64,000 bases of DNA from Rana temporaria (taxonomy: Eukaryota; Chordata; Amphibia; Anura; Ranidae). Below, one piece after another: positions 43,996 through 54,702 of the stretch (position 1 is its first letter; each line of letters starts with the position of its first letter). A program made the translations under genes and the position numbers. Below the pieces are notes generated by a model. That model worked only from the letters and a program-made list of their open reading frames with translations, did no database searches and was not told the DNA's origin. The stretch covers positions 301,733,865-301,797,864 of the forward strand of contig NC_053492.1 in assembly GCF_905171775.1 (NCBI RefSeq). Reading direction: 5' to 3'.

Positions 43996-44103
43996 TTTAT
44001 TTTTTTTTATATATTGAAACATCAGAGCTCTTTTAAACTTAGAGTTTAAACCTCTGACATTCCATGATATCACTGAATAGCTATTTTTATTCTTACCTAA
44101 CAT
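43996..44103 (-). pseudogene. L1 ORF2 start: endonuclease N-terminus
   Basis: ATG at 44101-44103. The frame reads MLGKNKNSYSVISWNVRGLN and SKFKRALMFQYIKKN before the Harbinger insertion. SWNVRGLN is the standard first strand of APE-type endonucleases, with the metal-contacting Asn. An A-rich run at the break may have slipped, since the joined frame is off by one. Confidence 0.9.
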
Positions 44104-45106
44104 TATATTTAAAGCCCATGCAACTACCTCCTATCCCTTCCGGTTTGGGAGGAACACTTCTTTTGGTAAAACTACACCTCTGAACCTTTACATACTTCAT
44201 TCTTACAACAACCCCCCCCTCCCTATCCCTCCCTACCTCGTCCTTTAATCTAAAACTCCTTCCATACCCGGACAAGGGTTGAGAGGCACTTTTACTAACC
44301 CCTTTTTCACTGACCATGGTATTCATTCCATAGTCAGTACCCAGCATATCTCCAACTCAGCCCTACACCCCCCAAAAAAACTATAAAAGGCAGTTTCCTT
44401 TCATTCCATCGTGTAACGGGCTCTACCATCCTTCATACATTTCACCAACATTCTGTCAATACATTTCCCTTTCTCCTTCCCCCCTCTCCCTCCCTCCTCC
44501 CTAACCCCCCCTCATACATCATCTATCTTTAATAGAAAAAAAATACTATCCTTATTATTTAGACTTAAAAAGGAAAAAGAAAAATATACATAAATTAAAA
44601 AAGAGAAGAATGGGGAAGCGAGAGAGAGGGGAAAAAAGTGAGTGGCGCCCATAGGCGCAATTGTGTTATTCAGTATATGAGAGGGAAGATGGAAATCTTC
44701 CCCCTATAAGCACAGTTGTGTATTCAGTGTATGAGAGGAGAGACAAGTGTCTCCCCCCTTTCCTCCTTTTTTCTCCCTTCCTCCCCCCTCCCCTCCAATT
44801 TCTTGTGATCCCTCTTCCCCCCTTCCCCTCCCCATTCCTCTCCCCTTGTCCCCTTGTGATTATTCATCTACCCTTTTCCACACCTTCCCCTATAATAATC
44901 ATATTACCCTTAGTGTCCCTTATACATTCTAAATTCCTTACCCCCCCCCCCAAAAAAAACAACAAAAAAAAACAACAACATTTCCTACACATCCCCCCAA
45001 TTCTCTATCCAACATAAACTATACACATATATTTATGTATGCATAGAAAAAAAGAGGGGGAGAAAGGGAGAGGGGAAAAAAAGCAGAAAATGGAGAAAAC
45101 TTCAAT
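44104..45106. other. L1 region between ORF1 and ORF2
   Basis: About 1 kb of C/T-rich plus strand (G/A-rich on the L1 strand) with a CCCCCCCCCCCC AAAAAAAA tract at 44941-44960 and two copies of a TTCAGTRTATGAGAGG segment (near 44669 and 44726). Frames on plus such as 44661-45017 are low-complexity and not genes. Unusually long for an L1 intergenic spacer, and possibly contains decayed coding sequence. Confidence 0.5.
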
Positions 45107-45975
45107 CTATTTGGAATCCAGCCATTCTGCAGCTGCAGTTGGTGTCTCAAAAAAACGTATCCAATCTCTGTCCATAACTCGCAATTTACTTGGATAAAAG
45201 AGGCTGAATTGTATCTGTTTTTCTCGTAATCTTTTTCGTACTTCCGTATATGCTCTACGTTGCTGCTGTATTTCAGGTGGTTAGTCTGGAAAAAAGAGCA
45301 ATTTAGCATTTTCATATTGCAAATCCGATTTCATCCTAGCCATAGTCAATATACGGTCACAGTCTCTATAATTCAGTAATCTTAAGAGAAAGGGACGGAG
45401 AGGTAAGCCCGGTTTTGGTGTTCTAGAAGAGATTCTGTGGGCTCTTTCTATGCAAGACATTCAATAATACATTTTCTATGAACTCCACCGGTTTATCTCC
45501 TTCCACTCTCTCTGGCAGGCCTATAATCCTGATATTATTTCTCCTCAACCGTCCCTCTGTCTCTATTGCCCTGTCTTGTAGCATGTTAATTTGTTTTTTA
45601 ATGCATTCAGCTCTTTATTATCTGTTGTTACTGTATCTTCCACCTTTGATATACGAGTTTCCATTTCTAAGGTCTTTTGTTTACCTTTCTCGAATTCATG
45701 CCTCATGGTATTAATATCTACTGTATAGACAGAGCATCAATTTTATTTGTAAGTGTTTCACTGCATAGTTTTATATCTGCCATAATGTCCTTCCCAGAGG
45801 GTATACCTTCCTGCTCCATTTCTCCAGCTATATCTTTCTATATACTCGCTGTCAGTTCATTTTGAGGAGATTTTACAACCACTTTTCCTGACGTTTTAAC
45901 TGCCATATGGGAGGGGGAGGCACAGGGGGTGGTGATTTGGGCTTTGCATGCTTTATTTGTTTTATTTGGAACCAT
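45107..45975 (-). pseudogene. L1 ORF1 (RNA-binding protein)
   Basis: ATG at 45973-45975 (MVPNKTNKACKAQITTPCAS). The middle is a coiled-coil-type region with several stops and shifts. The C-terminal domain is clear: FPDxPPEIQQQRRAYTEVRK, RLREKQIQFSLFYPSKLRVM and FFETPTAAAEWLDSK, ending at TAG 45107-45109. This matches the conserved ORF1p C-terminus that binds L1 RNA and acts as nucleic-acid chaperone. About 290 codons, near the normal size. Confidence 0.85.
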
Positions 45976-46709
45976 CTGGCTCTATTATACCAAAAAACCC
46001 AAATTAGTATTTTTACTGGTTAATATTTATTTCACCTCCACTTTTATTGTCATGTGCTCTCATCTTCCTCCTGTGGAAATGTCCGTCTGAATGCTTCACC
46101 TCCACACTTCTCTGCGGATGACACTATATTTCTCTACGGCTCTGTGAATCTGTGAGTGGGAGGGGAGAACGGTCGGCAATGCTGCAAAAGCCTTCAATCC
46201 CCCTAAATGAATCAGAACTGCTCCTCCGGTCCGTCCACCTCTCCACCACTGACCTTTCCTCCACTTATGGCGTCCTGCCCTCCTCTCCCACTCCATCCAA
46301 GGCTATCACGGTGTTTGTCCACAATGCAGGAATCGGAATCACTGCTGCCGAGGGATCGGAGGATCAAAGGGGGACCGGCAGGTTCTATTACCTGCAAACA
46401 GCCAAGCCGCATCCACATCCGCGGCTGAAACCGACAGAGCTGGCAAATGGAGGGGGTCAAAGCCACAAAACCAGGAGATGGAGGAAGCCGACCGGGAGAC
46501 CGTATAGCCAATGCCCAAAGGTTAGCAGTTGTTTTATCAGGCTATCTCCACACAGCCTCACACAGCCTCGCACCCAGCTTAGGAGAAGGGAGAGAGCTCA
46601 GTCCAGGATTCCGCTACCGTCAGCATCTCGCATTCCGTGCCGCTGGGAGCCTTCGAAACAGAGCCTGCCCACCTACGTCACACGCACACTCACACACTCA
46701 TCTCCCTGT
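45976..46709 (-). promoter_or_regulatory. L1 5' untranslated region
   Basis: Sequence between ORF1 and the target duplication, GC-richer than the flanks, as expected of an L1 internal promoter. The open frames of 90-213 residues on both strands are not protein-like. Confidence 0.65.
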
Positions 46710-47138
46710 TTAACTGCAAGTTTAACATCATATAGTTCTGTGCGTTACTGCAGGTTTAATGCCATATATTTCATTGTGTTACTGGAAGTTTAACGTTGTA
46801 TATTTCATTGCGTTACTGCAAGTTTAATGCTGTATATATTTCATTGCGTAACTGGCAAGTTTAACACTGTATAATACTGTGCGTTACTGCAAGTTTAATG
46901 CAATATATTTTATTGCGTTACTTTAAGTTTAACGCTGTATAGTTCTGCGCACTACTGCAGGTATAACGCTGTATATTTCATTGCGTTACTGAATAACTGA
47001 GTTTAATACTGTATATATTTCATTGCAGAACTGCAAGTTTAACGCCATATAGTTATGTGATTTACTACAAGTTTAATGCTGTATAGTTTTGTGCGTTACT
47101 GCAAGTTTAATGCTGTATATTTTATTGCGTTACTCTTA
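46710..47138. repeat. 34-bp minisatellite, block 2
   Basis: About twelve units continuing the array from 31713-32000. Begins with the duplicated TTAACTGCAAG. Interrupted at 47139 by a MITE. Confidence 0.92.
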
Positions 47139-47553
47139 TACCATGTACACACGATCGGAATCTCAGATGAAAAAAGTCAGATGGACTTTTTTCATCGGAA
47201 AATCCGATCGTGTGTGGGCCCCATTGGACTGTTTTCTGTCAGTGTTTAGAAATAGAACATGTTTTATTTTTTCCGATGGAAAAAAAAACAATAGGAAATT
47301 CCTATCGTCTGTGTGCAACTCCGATGGAGGAAAAACCCATGCATGCTCAGAATCAAGTCGACGCATGCCCGGAAGCATTGAAATGATTTTTTTTCGACTC
47401 GTGGTAGTGTCTTACGTCACCGTGTTTTGGATGGTCGGAATTTAGTCTAACAGTGTGTATGCAAGACTGATGGAAGTCAGCTTCATCGGAATTCCGACTA
47501 AAAATTTCATCAAATTTTACTCCATCGGAAATTCCGATCGTGTGTACACGGCT
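47139..47553. mobile_element. MITE, GTACACACGATCGGAAT ends, in minisatellite
   Basis: Left CCATGTACACACGATCGGAAT and right ATTCCGATCGTGTGTACACGG form TIRs of about 20 bp. TTA precedes and TTAA follows, so a TWA-type duplication fits, although the exact register is ambiguous. The core TGCTCAGAATCAAGTCGACGCATGC at 47342-47366 is shared with the 1734 family; the sub-terminal ATCGGAA text differs. Confidence 0.82.
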
Positions 47554-47661
47554 TAAGTTTAACGCCATATAGTTCTGTGTGTTACTGCAAGTTTAATGCC
47601 ATATATTTCATTGCATTACTGCAAGTTTAACGCTGTATATTTAATTGAGTTACTGCTAGTT
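47554..47661. repeat. 34-bp minisatellite, block 3
   Basis: About three units between two MITEs. Confidence 0.9.
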
Positions 47662-47664
47662 TAA

Positions 47665-48534
47665 CCTCCCTGGCGGTATGATTCTTTCAGAAAAAACATG
47701 CTGAAAGCGGTACCATTATTTGCAAGGAAATTTGGCATTTTATATTGTATGTCTGTAATTTTTAGAAATAACTCACTTAAATCTGACCAAACAAGATTCT
47801 AATAGGCATCCCGGGTGTGACATTTTTTTTAAAACAAAATTATAAATTATAATATAATAAATAATTATAAATAATTATAACAAATAATAATATAATTATA
47901 ATAAAAATTATTCAATAATGTAATCAAATCAAAATCACTGAAATTTGCTCAGTTGCAGAATTGTTGCTGTCATTATTTTATTTTTTTTATGACGAATTTC
48001 CCCACAAATCGCTATCGCACAATTCTGCAAGTGATTATAATTTATTATCGCTGTTTTTTAGCTGATCTAAAACTATTTTTGACATAAAGGGACACTTTTG
48101 GTTGCTATGGACAATCTACAGTTTGCAGGGAGAAAGAAACGTTTTTATTATATAAAATGACATGCATGACACAGGACAGACCACTAGGGACAAGGGGGAT
48201 ATGTTTTTTTTACATACAGTACTGTAATCTATAAGATGACAGTACTGTATACTGTATGTAAAGTGTTTGTTTACTTTTTTGAATTTGGCGCCGTTCTCCG
48301 TCCCCGTGCGTTGTAACGTCGCAGGGAACGGAGATCGGCGTCACACAGAGGCACTGTGTGAATCGAGCGAGGTCCCGTTCGCTCACACAGCGCGGTGGCA
48401 TCGCTGGATCCAGGAACAAGGTAGGTAAACCATGCCTGTGGATCTAGCGAGGCAAGCCCGAGTCTGACTCGGGGTTACCGCTCGCAGCAGGAAAATCTAA
48501 CCCCGAGTCAGACTCGGGAATACCGCCAGGCAGG
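47665..48534. mobile_element. MITE with TTAA target, CCTCCCTGGCGGTA ends
   Basis: TTAA flanks both ends (47661-47664 and 48535-48538). Left end CCTCCCTGGCGGTA and right end TACCGCCAGGCAGG form a 14-bp inverted repeat with two mismatches. Internal features: AT-rich half with ATAATTATAA repeats (47840-47910), then a GC-rich half with CAGTACTGTAT repeats and two inverted copies of CCGAGTCAGACTCGG. No transposase. PiggyBac-like by target site. Confidence 0.82.
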
Positions 48535-48660
48535 TTAACGCCATATAGTTCTGTGCGTTGCTGCAAGTTAACGACTTATAGTTCTGTGCAATAGTGCAAG
48601 TTCAATGCTGTATATTTTATAGTGGCACTGCAAGTGTAACACCATATATTTTTATTTTCA
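48535..48660. repeat. 34-bp minisatellite, last block
   Basis: About three degenerate units, the last ending near ACACCATATATTTTTATTTT. Confidence 0.85.
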
Positions 48661-48780
48661 GAATTGTGCATAACAGAAATTATACATACACATTGGTAAT
48701 ACAGCATGTACAGGTACCAAGGAATTTCAAAGCGATACAGGCATTAGTGTCAGCATCATTAATCAAACTGTGAATACTAA

Positions 48781-49199
48781 TGCCACGTACACTCGATCGG
48801 TCAAATCGTTGAGAACGGTCTGATGGACCGTTTTCATCGGTTAAACGATGAAGCTGACTGATGGTCAGTTGTGCCTACACACCATCGGTAAAAAAAACGA
48901 TTGTGTCAGAACGCGGTGATGTAAAACACAACGACGCACGGAAAAAAACGAAGTTCAATGCTTCCAAGCATGCGTCGACTTGATTCTGAGCATGCCTGGA
49001 TTTTTAACCGATGGACGTGCCTACAAACGATCGGTTTTGTTCTATCGGTTAGGTATCCATCGGTTAAATTTAAAACAAGATTGCTTTTTTTTAACCTATG
49101 AATAAATAACCGATGGGGCTCACACACGATCGGTTTGGTCCGATGAAAACGGTCCATTAGACCGTTCTCATCGGTTTGACCGATCCTGTGTACGCGGCA
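48781..49199. mobile_element. MITE, TGCCACGTACAC ends, TAA duplication
   Basis: Flanked by TAA (48778-48780 and 49200-49202). Ends TGCCACGTACACTCGATCGG and CCGATCCTGTGTACGCGGCA. Body of 419 bp with CATCGGTTAAACGATGA and the core in the opposite orientation to the 1734 copy (about 48955-49000). Non-coding. Confidence 0.88.
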
Positions 49200-49239
49200 T
49201 AAGTCCTGAATCCCAACCATAACCTCAAGTCAGGCTAAA

Positions 49240-49975
49240 AGGTGCCATGCAGTGCTTTAGCTGGTGTGTCTAGGGGACAAGAACCACACCGGAGCAGAGA
49301 TTCTTGCAGCTCTGCAGGGACAGGCCCAGAGGTGGTTCACGCCACAAACCTCCTGTCCGCCCTTAGACAAGGAAAGTTGACACGTGCCATGCCTTGCACA
49401 TGTCCTCAATTTGGTGGTGCGGCGTTTCCTAAATAGGTACCCAGGGTTGGAATATCTACTAAAGCAGGCCAGAAGAGTCTGTAGCCATTTTATGCGGTCA
49501 TACACAGCCAGTGCTTGATTGGCAGAAATTCAGTGGGAATTTCACCTGCCCGTAAACCGTCTGATTTGTGAAATGCCCACCAGGTGGGACTCGACTTTGA
49601 CAATCCTGCAGAGGCTGCACAGGGCCGTCAATGCCAATGACTGCTCATAAAGGATGCATTGACTGTACTGTCACCATTTGAGGAGGCCACAGAATGGTAA
49701 GACATGACAATGCACCCATCAGTGACACAATCCCTGTTGTATTCCTACTGGAGCAGACTCTGCATGGCATTATGGACAGGGCACTCGAGGCAGAGCAGTG
49801 GGATGAAGAGGAGGACTTCCTTTCCTCTCAAGGCCCACTTTATGCCGACACCATTGTTGCTATGCCACAGAACACACAAGAGGGGGGAGATGAGGAGGAG
49901 AAGGGTTCTGGCAGTTTCCGAGGCATTGAAGCAGAGGAAGCCACTTATTTGACAGGTGCATATCATTACAATTTT
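49240..49975 (+). pseudogene. hAT transposase fragment (ZBED-like)
   Basis: Across changing frames the strand spells the hAT catalytic-domain landmarks in order: NLLSALRQGKLT, HVPCLAHVLNLVVRRFLNRY, RRVCSHFMRSYTASA, a TGA, LAEIQWEFHLPVNRLICEMP, TRWDSTLTILQRLHRAVNAN, ALTVLSPFEEATEW and finally, from 49694, NAPISDTIPVVFLLEQTLHG and ALEAEQWDEEEDF. The CxAHxLN and TRWxST motifs are typical of hAT transposases and domesticated ZBED genes. No N-terminal BED finger or C-terminal dimerisation domain is seen. Probably a fragment of an old hAT element, related enzymatically to what mobilised the elements at 55312-60204. Confidence 0.85.
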
Positions 49976-50118
49976 TGACAGCAAGGCCAATTCTCGCTTT
50001 CATCAAGAGTACCTTTATAGGGTTTACTGTGTGAAGGCGCCACTGACACCCAAAGAACGATTCTTCCATACCTGTTTGACAAGTGCATATCATTAACATT
50101 TTTGACAGCAATGCCAGT
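49954..50118. repeat. About 124-bp tandem repeat, first block
   Basis: Starts TTTGACAGGTGCATATCATT. One full unit and part of a second. Continues at 50725. Confidence 0.8.
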
Positions 50119-50724
50119 TCTTGCCAATTTAATGCTAGCTGGGGTGGAGCGGTTTCATTTTTAACCCCTCGGAGACTGCACTATAGGAGGCACTTTCTCT
50201 ATTTTTTTTTCATGTGTTGCTGCACATACCGGTAGTCATTGTGGATTTAAAGTTTGAAGCAGCACAGTGGAAGGAGTACCTAGCTGCTTTTGATTACTTT
50301 CATCCTTTGAGCCACCAAGATTCTCAGATGATCCCTGGGAGGGAATGTTTGCACAGGGTGCAAGGCGTGTTTGACCCCTTGCAGGGTCATTTAAAAGAGG
50401 TGAGCGAGCATTACATGAGGTGGTGGGAGCACTCCGTTCATGGATGTTATCTGAAGACATCACACAAGCTTGTTTTTGTGTTTTCTTGCACAACGTGGAT
50501 TCATTCATTTTATGTTTTTGGACTTTTTTCATATTATTGCAATATCAGTGTTTATCACCATAATTGTCTATTTCACTGTTACAGCGCTGTCACACCTATA
50601 TTGTTTTTTATTGATTTCTGTGGGAGCATATTAGTGACAGCTACAGTAAAAAGTTATCACTACTATATGTTTTTCTAAGTTTCACATTGCATACCATATT
50701 AGCGCGCAACTACCTCTATTTTCA
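50119..50724. other. Insertion-like non-coding block between tandem-repeat blocks
   Basis: Separates two blocks of the 124-bp repeat. The frame at 50214-50678 has no similarity I recognise. CAATATCAGTGTTTATCACC near 50540 is text I associate with frog repeats. Terminal repeats or duplications were not found. Confidence 0.4.
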
Positions 50725-50945
50725 AATGCCAATTCTTGCTTTTATCTAAAATACCTCTATAGGGTTATGGTGTGAATGCACCACCAACACCTAAAGAACA
50801 ATTTTTCTGCACCTGTTTGACAGGTGCATATCATTACAATTTTTGACAGCAATGCCAATTCTTGCTTTCATCAAGAGTACCTCTATAGGGTTAGGGTCTA
50901 AAGGTGCTACCAACCGCCAAAGAACATTTTTCCGCACCTGTTACA
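50725..50945. repeat. About 124-bp tandem repeat, second block
   Basis: Nearly two units: GCCAATTCTTGCTTTYATC, then CCTCTATAGGGTTA...CACC...AAAGAAC and GCACCTGTTTGACAGGTGCA, a small palindrome at the unit junction. Confidence 0.8.
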
Positions 50946-52049
50946 GAAGTAGAAACCCAAAATCTGTGGTCGAGCTACCAGAATTTATCCTAAGAATCTC
51001 TAATCTTATTCACAGTGCACTACATTGTGGCCTCATCATACAGACAGGCTCCCCAAGCCATTGCTTACAAAAAAAAAGAAAGCTTGCAGGAAAAATTTAA
51101 TTTTTTGAGCTTCATAAATGCAATTATTGCTGCAGCAGCTTCTATACAGAGTACAGATGTGCCATTTTACAGGTGAACTAAGGGTATCTCCCAGGCACTA
51201 TAGTGAAAGGAATTTTTCATTTTTATACTTTCACTTTAACCACTTGCCACCTGCCCACGTCAAATGATGGCGGGGCGATGACGTCATCCCAGAATGGCCA
51301 CTCTCACGCGCCTTGCGGGGGCGCGCAGTGCGGCAATCGTGGCCACACCATATTGCTAGGACATGGCGCAACCACAGAGCAAATGGGGAGGGGAGGTGAG
51401 TGCAATGTCTGCAGCAAGCTGGGAGGCTAGTTCTGGTGCTGTGCTGCTAAAGTCAGTTGCTCTATGCATTCCACTGCAAGTTAGCCTCTGCAGTGATGGA
51501 GCAATAAATTAGGGCTTATTCACACCATATACCCCTCTCATGTACATACTACCCACCTCCATATACGCTGCACCCCTCTCATGTACATGCTACCCCCCAC
51601 CATATACTCCGCACTCCTCTCATGTCACACTACCCCCACCATACACTCGGCACTCCTCTCGTACACAATTGTTTAATTATTTACTTTTTTTTAAGTTTTT
51701 TGGTTTCTTTGGTAAGATCAGGGGTCTAAACAGACCCCTGAAGTCACACTTTGAGACACGGAAAAGCGCTGAGGACACAGATTCCCTATTCTCTTTCTCT
51801 GCAGCCTCAGCTGCACTGCATATGAATGAACAGGAGGCAGAGAATCCTGTTAATTCATAAACCAAAGAATAGTAAACAGTCACACACTCACTGTGTTCAT
51901 TTAGAAAAGGAAGGGGCTGGTAAATTAAATATTTACCAGCCCCTTTTCTTGAAGATCTCCCACAGGAGTCAGTGGGAGAGAGGAGGAGGGAAGCCATCCA
52001 GTTATTTTTTTTATTTTTCCCATTATGGGCGTGAGTGGGGCCTCATGTC
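50946..52049. other. Non-coding stretch with CATGTACA-type short repeats
   Basis: Contains TTAACCACTTGCCACCTGCC (51237-51256), the start of a probable interspersed repeat, and three units of about 45-50 bp (CACTCCTCTCATGT...CTACCCCCACCATATAC) at 51530-51660. No recognised gene. Confidence 0.45.
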
Positions 52050-52052
52050 TAA

Positions 52053-52471
52053 AGCCTCGTACACACGATCAGTCCATCTGATGAGAACGGTCTGAAGGAC
52101 CGTTGTCATCGGTTAACCGATGAAGCTGACTGATGGTCCGTCGTGCGTACACACCATCAGTTCAAAAACCGATCGTGTCAGAACGCGGTGACGTAAAACA
52201 CAACGACGTGCTGAAAAAACAAAGTTCAATGCTTCCAAGCATGCGTCAACTTGATTCTGAGCATGCGCAGGTTTTTAACCAATGATTTTGCATACTAACA
52301 ATCGGTTTTAACCTATCGGTTAGGCGTCCATCGGTTCAATTTTAAAGCAAGTTCTCGTTTTTTTGACCGAAGGTTAAATAACCTATGGGGCCCACACACG
52401 ATCGGTTTGGACTGATGAAAACGGTCCTTCAGACCGTTGTCCTCTGGCGATCCTATTGTGTGTACTAGGCC
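52053..52471. mobile_element. MITE, AGCCTCGTACACACGATC ends, TAA duplication
   Basis: TAA at 52050-52052 and 52472-52474. Ends AGCCTCGTACACAC and GTGTGTACTAGGCC. Body 419 bp, about the same length as the 48781 copy and with its core in the same orientation. Confidence 0.88.
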
Positions 52472-52474
52472 TAA

Positions 52475-53059
52475 GTTTTGCATAAGGCCTCACAAAGTCT
52501 AGAGCATCTAAAGCTTACTGAAAATGTGACATTCAGTGACAATTCACTAGCTGTCACATTTTCCAGCTGCAAATTCACCCTATTACAAATAGGAAGTGTT
52601 GGGCCAGTATTGGCTGATGCATGGCTGGCAAATGATACAATTCTATAAACAGTCACCAGCTAACGTGGAGAAATGTTTTTAACTATGTGTATAATACTAA
52701 TATATATTCTATATTTCTTTGCAGGCAATATTTAGTATTTTCTGATAGTTTTTTTCTAAAAGTGGAATTTAATTTAATAACATACAGCTATACAGCTTTA
52801 CAGCTTCAAAGTATGAGCTTTAACATACAGCTTATTTTTCAAGGTAACATCTCTTCATTCATAAATTGTTCATTTTACAGATCAGTTGTCTGTTCATTCA
52901 ATAAATTATTTCTCTGCTCCACTTTGACAGCTAAAGTCATGGTATTTTATGTATTTTACATAAAATGTATGTGTTATGTAATATAATGGCTATTTTGCAT
53001 TCATGCCACCAGACAAATGCACCACTTAAGATTGAAGCAGCTCAGAGCTATAGAATCTT
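52475..53059. other. Non-coding stretch
   Basis: AT-rich; nothing recognised. Confidence 0.4.
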
Positions 53060-53062
53060 TCA

Positions 53063-53316
53063 GGCCCCGTACACACGAGTTTCTCGGCAGAATTCAGCCA
53101 GAAACTCGATCGGAGATGTATTCTGCCGAGAAACCCGGCCGTGTGTACACTTTCGGCCGAGGAAACCGACGAGGATCTCGTCGGGCCAAATAGAGAACAT
53201 GTTCTCTATTTCCTCGTTAGTCAACGGGGAAACTTGGCTCGCCGGCTTCACAATGAACTCGACGAGCAAAACGATGTGTTTTGCCCGTCCAGTTCCTCGG
53301 ACGTGTGTACGGGGCC
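53063..53316. mobile_element. Short MITE, GGCCCCGTACACACGAG ends, TCA duplication
   Basis: 254 bp with perfect GGCCCCGTACACACG/CGTGTGTACGGGGCC ends and TCA on both sides (53060-53062 and 53317-53319). The interior (TTCTCGGCAGAATTC, CTCGTCGG) differs from the 1734 copy and lacks the GCATGC core, so it is a separate subfamily sharing termini. Confidence 0.88.
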
Positions 53317-53319
53317 TCA

Positions 53320-53564
53320 GTTTCAGCTGAACAACCATTTACTTCCCAGGACAGAAGTGAACAGTCTGTAGAATGGCAGAGGAGACTTGTGTTGAGTATC
53401 CAAACAAAACAGGTCTGCTACAAATTAAATCAAGGTAACTTTTGATGGCTTTATATTTGGTATGTGATAAGTTTTATCACGTGGTAGGCCAAGGCATGAT
53501 CCAAATGAATTACTAAGACCAAGCCTTTTTTTCAGCAGGAACATGGGGGAACGCAGTTCCGGCA
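53320..53564. other. Short non-coding stretch
   Basis: Includes CAGCAGGAACATGGGGGAAC at 53534-53553, text I associate with a frog repeat end. No gene. Confidence 0.4.
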
Positions 53565-54612
53565 CCTCCGGGACAGATTGGTACAAGACTAAGACACCTT
53601 TTGAGAATCTATGTATTAAATCTTCCCCTCAAAGACACCTGATTTCTTCTATTTACACCCTTTTTTTCTCTACATTTGACCCTAAAAGCGATTACACTAC
53701 TCAAATATGGGAAAGGGATCTTAATATATCCCTCTCAAATGAAGAATGGAAGCGTATATTCATTCACATACACAAGAGTTCCTTGAATGTCCTGATACAA
53801 GAGAACAGTTTCAAAGTGTATTCTAGATGGTACAGGACTCCAGTTGTTACTCACAAGTTTATTCCCAATTCCACACCTTTATGTTGGCGTTGTGAATCTG
53901 AACGTGGTACACTATTACACATTTGGTGGGACTGTAGCTACATACAACCATTCTGGAAAGACGTTCATGATTTAATCTCTCACATTACAACTTTTGTCCC
54001 TAATTTTACAGCTGCTCAATATTTATTACACCATAGTTCTCTATCGCAATCTGCTTATAAAAAATCAATCCTACCACATCTTATTAATGCCGCTAAGCTA
54101 TGCATTCCTATTCATTGAAAAAATCGAACTCCCCCTTCCGTATCTGAATGGCTGAGAAAAATTGAACATATTGCCGACATGGAAAATCTAATCTGTCAGA
54201 CGAAAGACACTCCCACTAAATTTTATGATAAATGGGCATGTTGGCTGAATTTTAAGGTTACTGCAGAATTTCGTCACTTATCTAATGCTTCTTCATAACA
54301 TTCTCAGATTGATTGCTATCTTGTATGTTCTACTTTTATTTCACAATGTATTGCATGATTTCTATCCCACTTCTCTTCACTTCCCCTCTTTTTCCCTACC
54401 CCCCCTCTTTTTTCTTTTTTTTTTCTTTTCTTTCCCCCCCTTTGCTGTACAACTTACTATATATAGCAAATTTATTAATCTTATTAATCTGATTATTCAA
54501 TGCTATCTATGGTATTTATTGCATCCATTATCGTTTGTTACACAATGTGAATTTGTTATATTCATTTTTGTTCTTATTCAAAAATTTCAATAAAATATTT
54601 GGAATCAAAAAA
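53565..54612 (+). pseudogene. L1-type LINE, 3' fragment with ORF2 C-terminus
   Basis: The frame encodes LISSIYTLFFSTFDPKSDYT, QIWERDLNISLSNEEWKRIF, FKVYSRWYRTPVVTHKFIPN and the cysteine motif CWRCESERGTLLHIWWDC, followed by PFWKDVHDLI. This is the conserved C-terminal region of L1/Tx1-like ORF2 proteins. A TGA at 54116-54118 breaks the frame, which resumes SEWLRKIEHIADMENLICQT and WACWLNFK. The end has AATAAAATATTTGGAATC (54590-54607) and a short A run. 5'-truncated at about 53565, as usual for L1 insertions. Confidence 0.88.
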
Positions 54613-54702
54613 GAGAAATAGAGGGGAAAACTGCATCTTAGAAAAATGGAGCAGAGATACCACTCTACATAGAAAAGGGGATTTTACATATGCCTTACAT
54701 AT

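Larger units (their letters stand above)
32001..46709 (-). mobile_element. Full-length L1-type LINE, minus strand, split by three insertions
   Basis: Target duplication TTAACTGCAAG stands at 31990-32000 and 46710-46720. The 3' end on the minus strand has an A10 tail (plus-strand T run at 32001-32010) just after an AATAAA signal (plus 32020-32025). Going upstream come ORF2 (stop at 32203, start at 44103), an intergenic region of about 1 kb, ORF1 (45107-45975) and a 5' untranslated region of about 730 bp reaching 46709. Removing the MITE (32539-33220), LTR element B (33468-36586) and the Harbinger element (39632-43995) leaves about 6.5 kb, a normal complete L1 length. Both frames contain stops, so it is not active. 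Confidence 0.95.

Noticed and set aside
46152..46793. 213-residue plus-strand frame
   Set aside because: Antisense of the L1 5' untranslated region running into the minisatellite; no domain seen.
50214..50678. 154-residue frame with hydrophobic C-terminus, possible membrane protein
   Set aside because: AT-rich, Phe/Tyr/His composition without start context or similarity; sits in an insertion-like block between tandem repeats.
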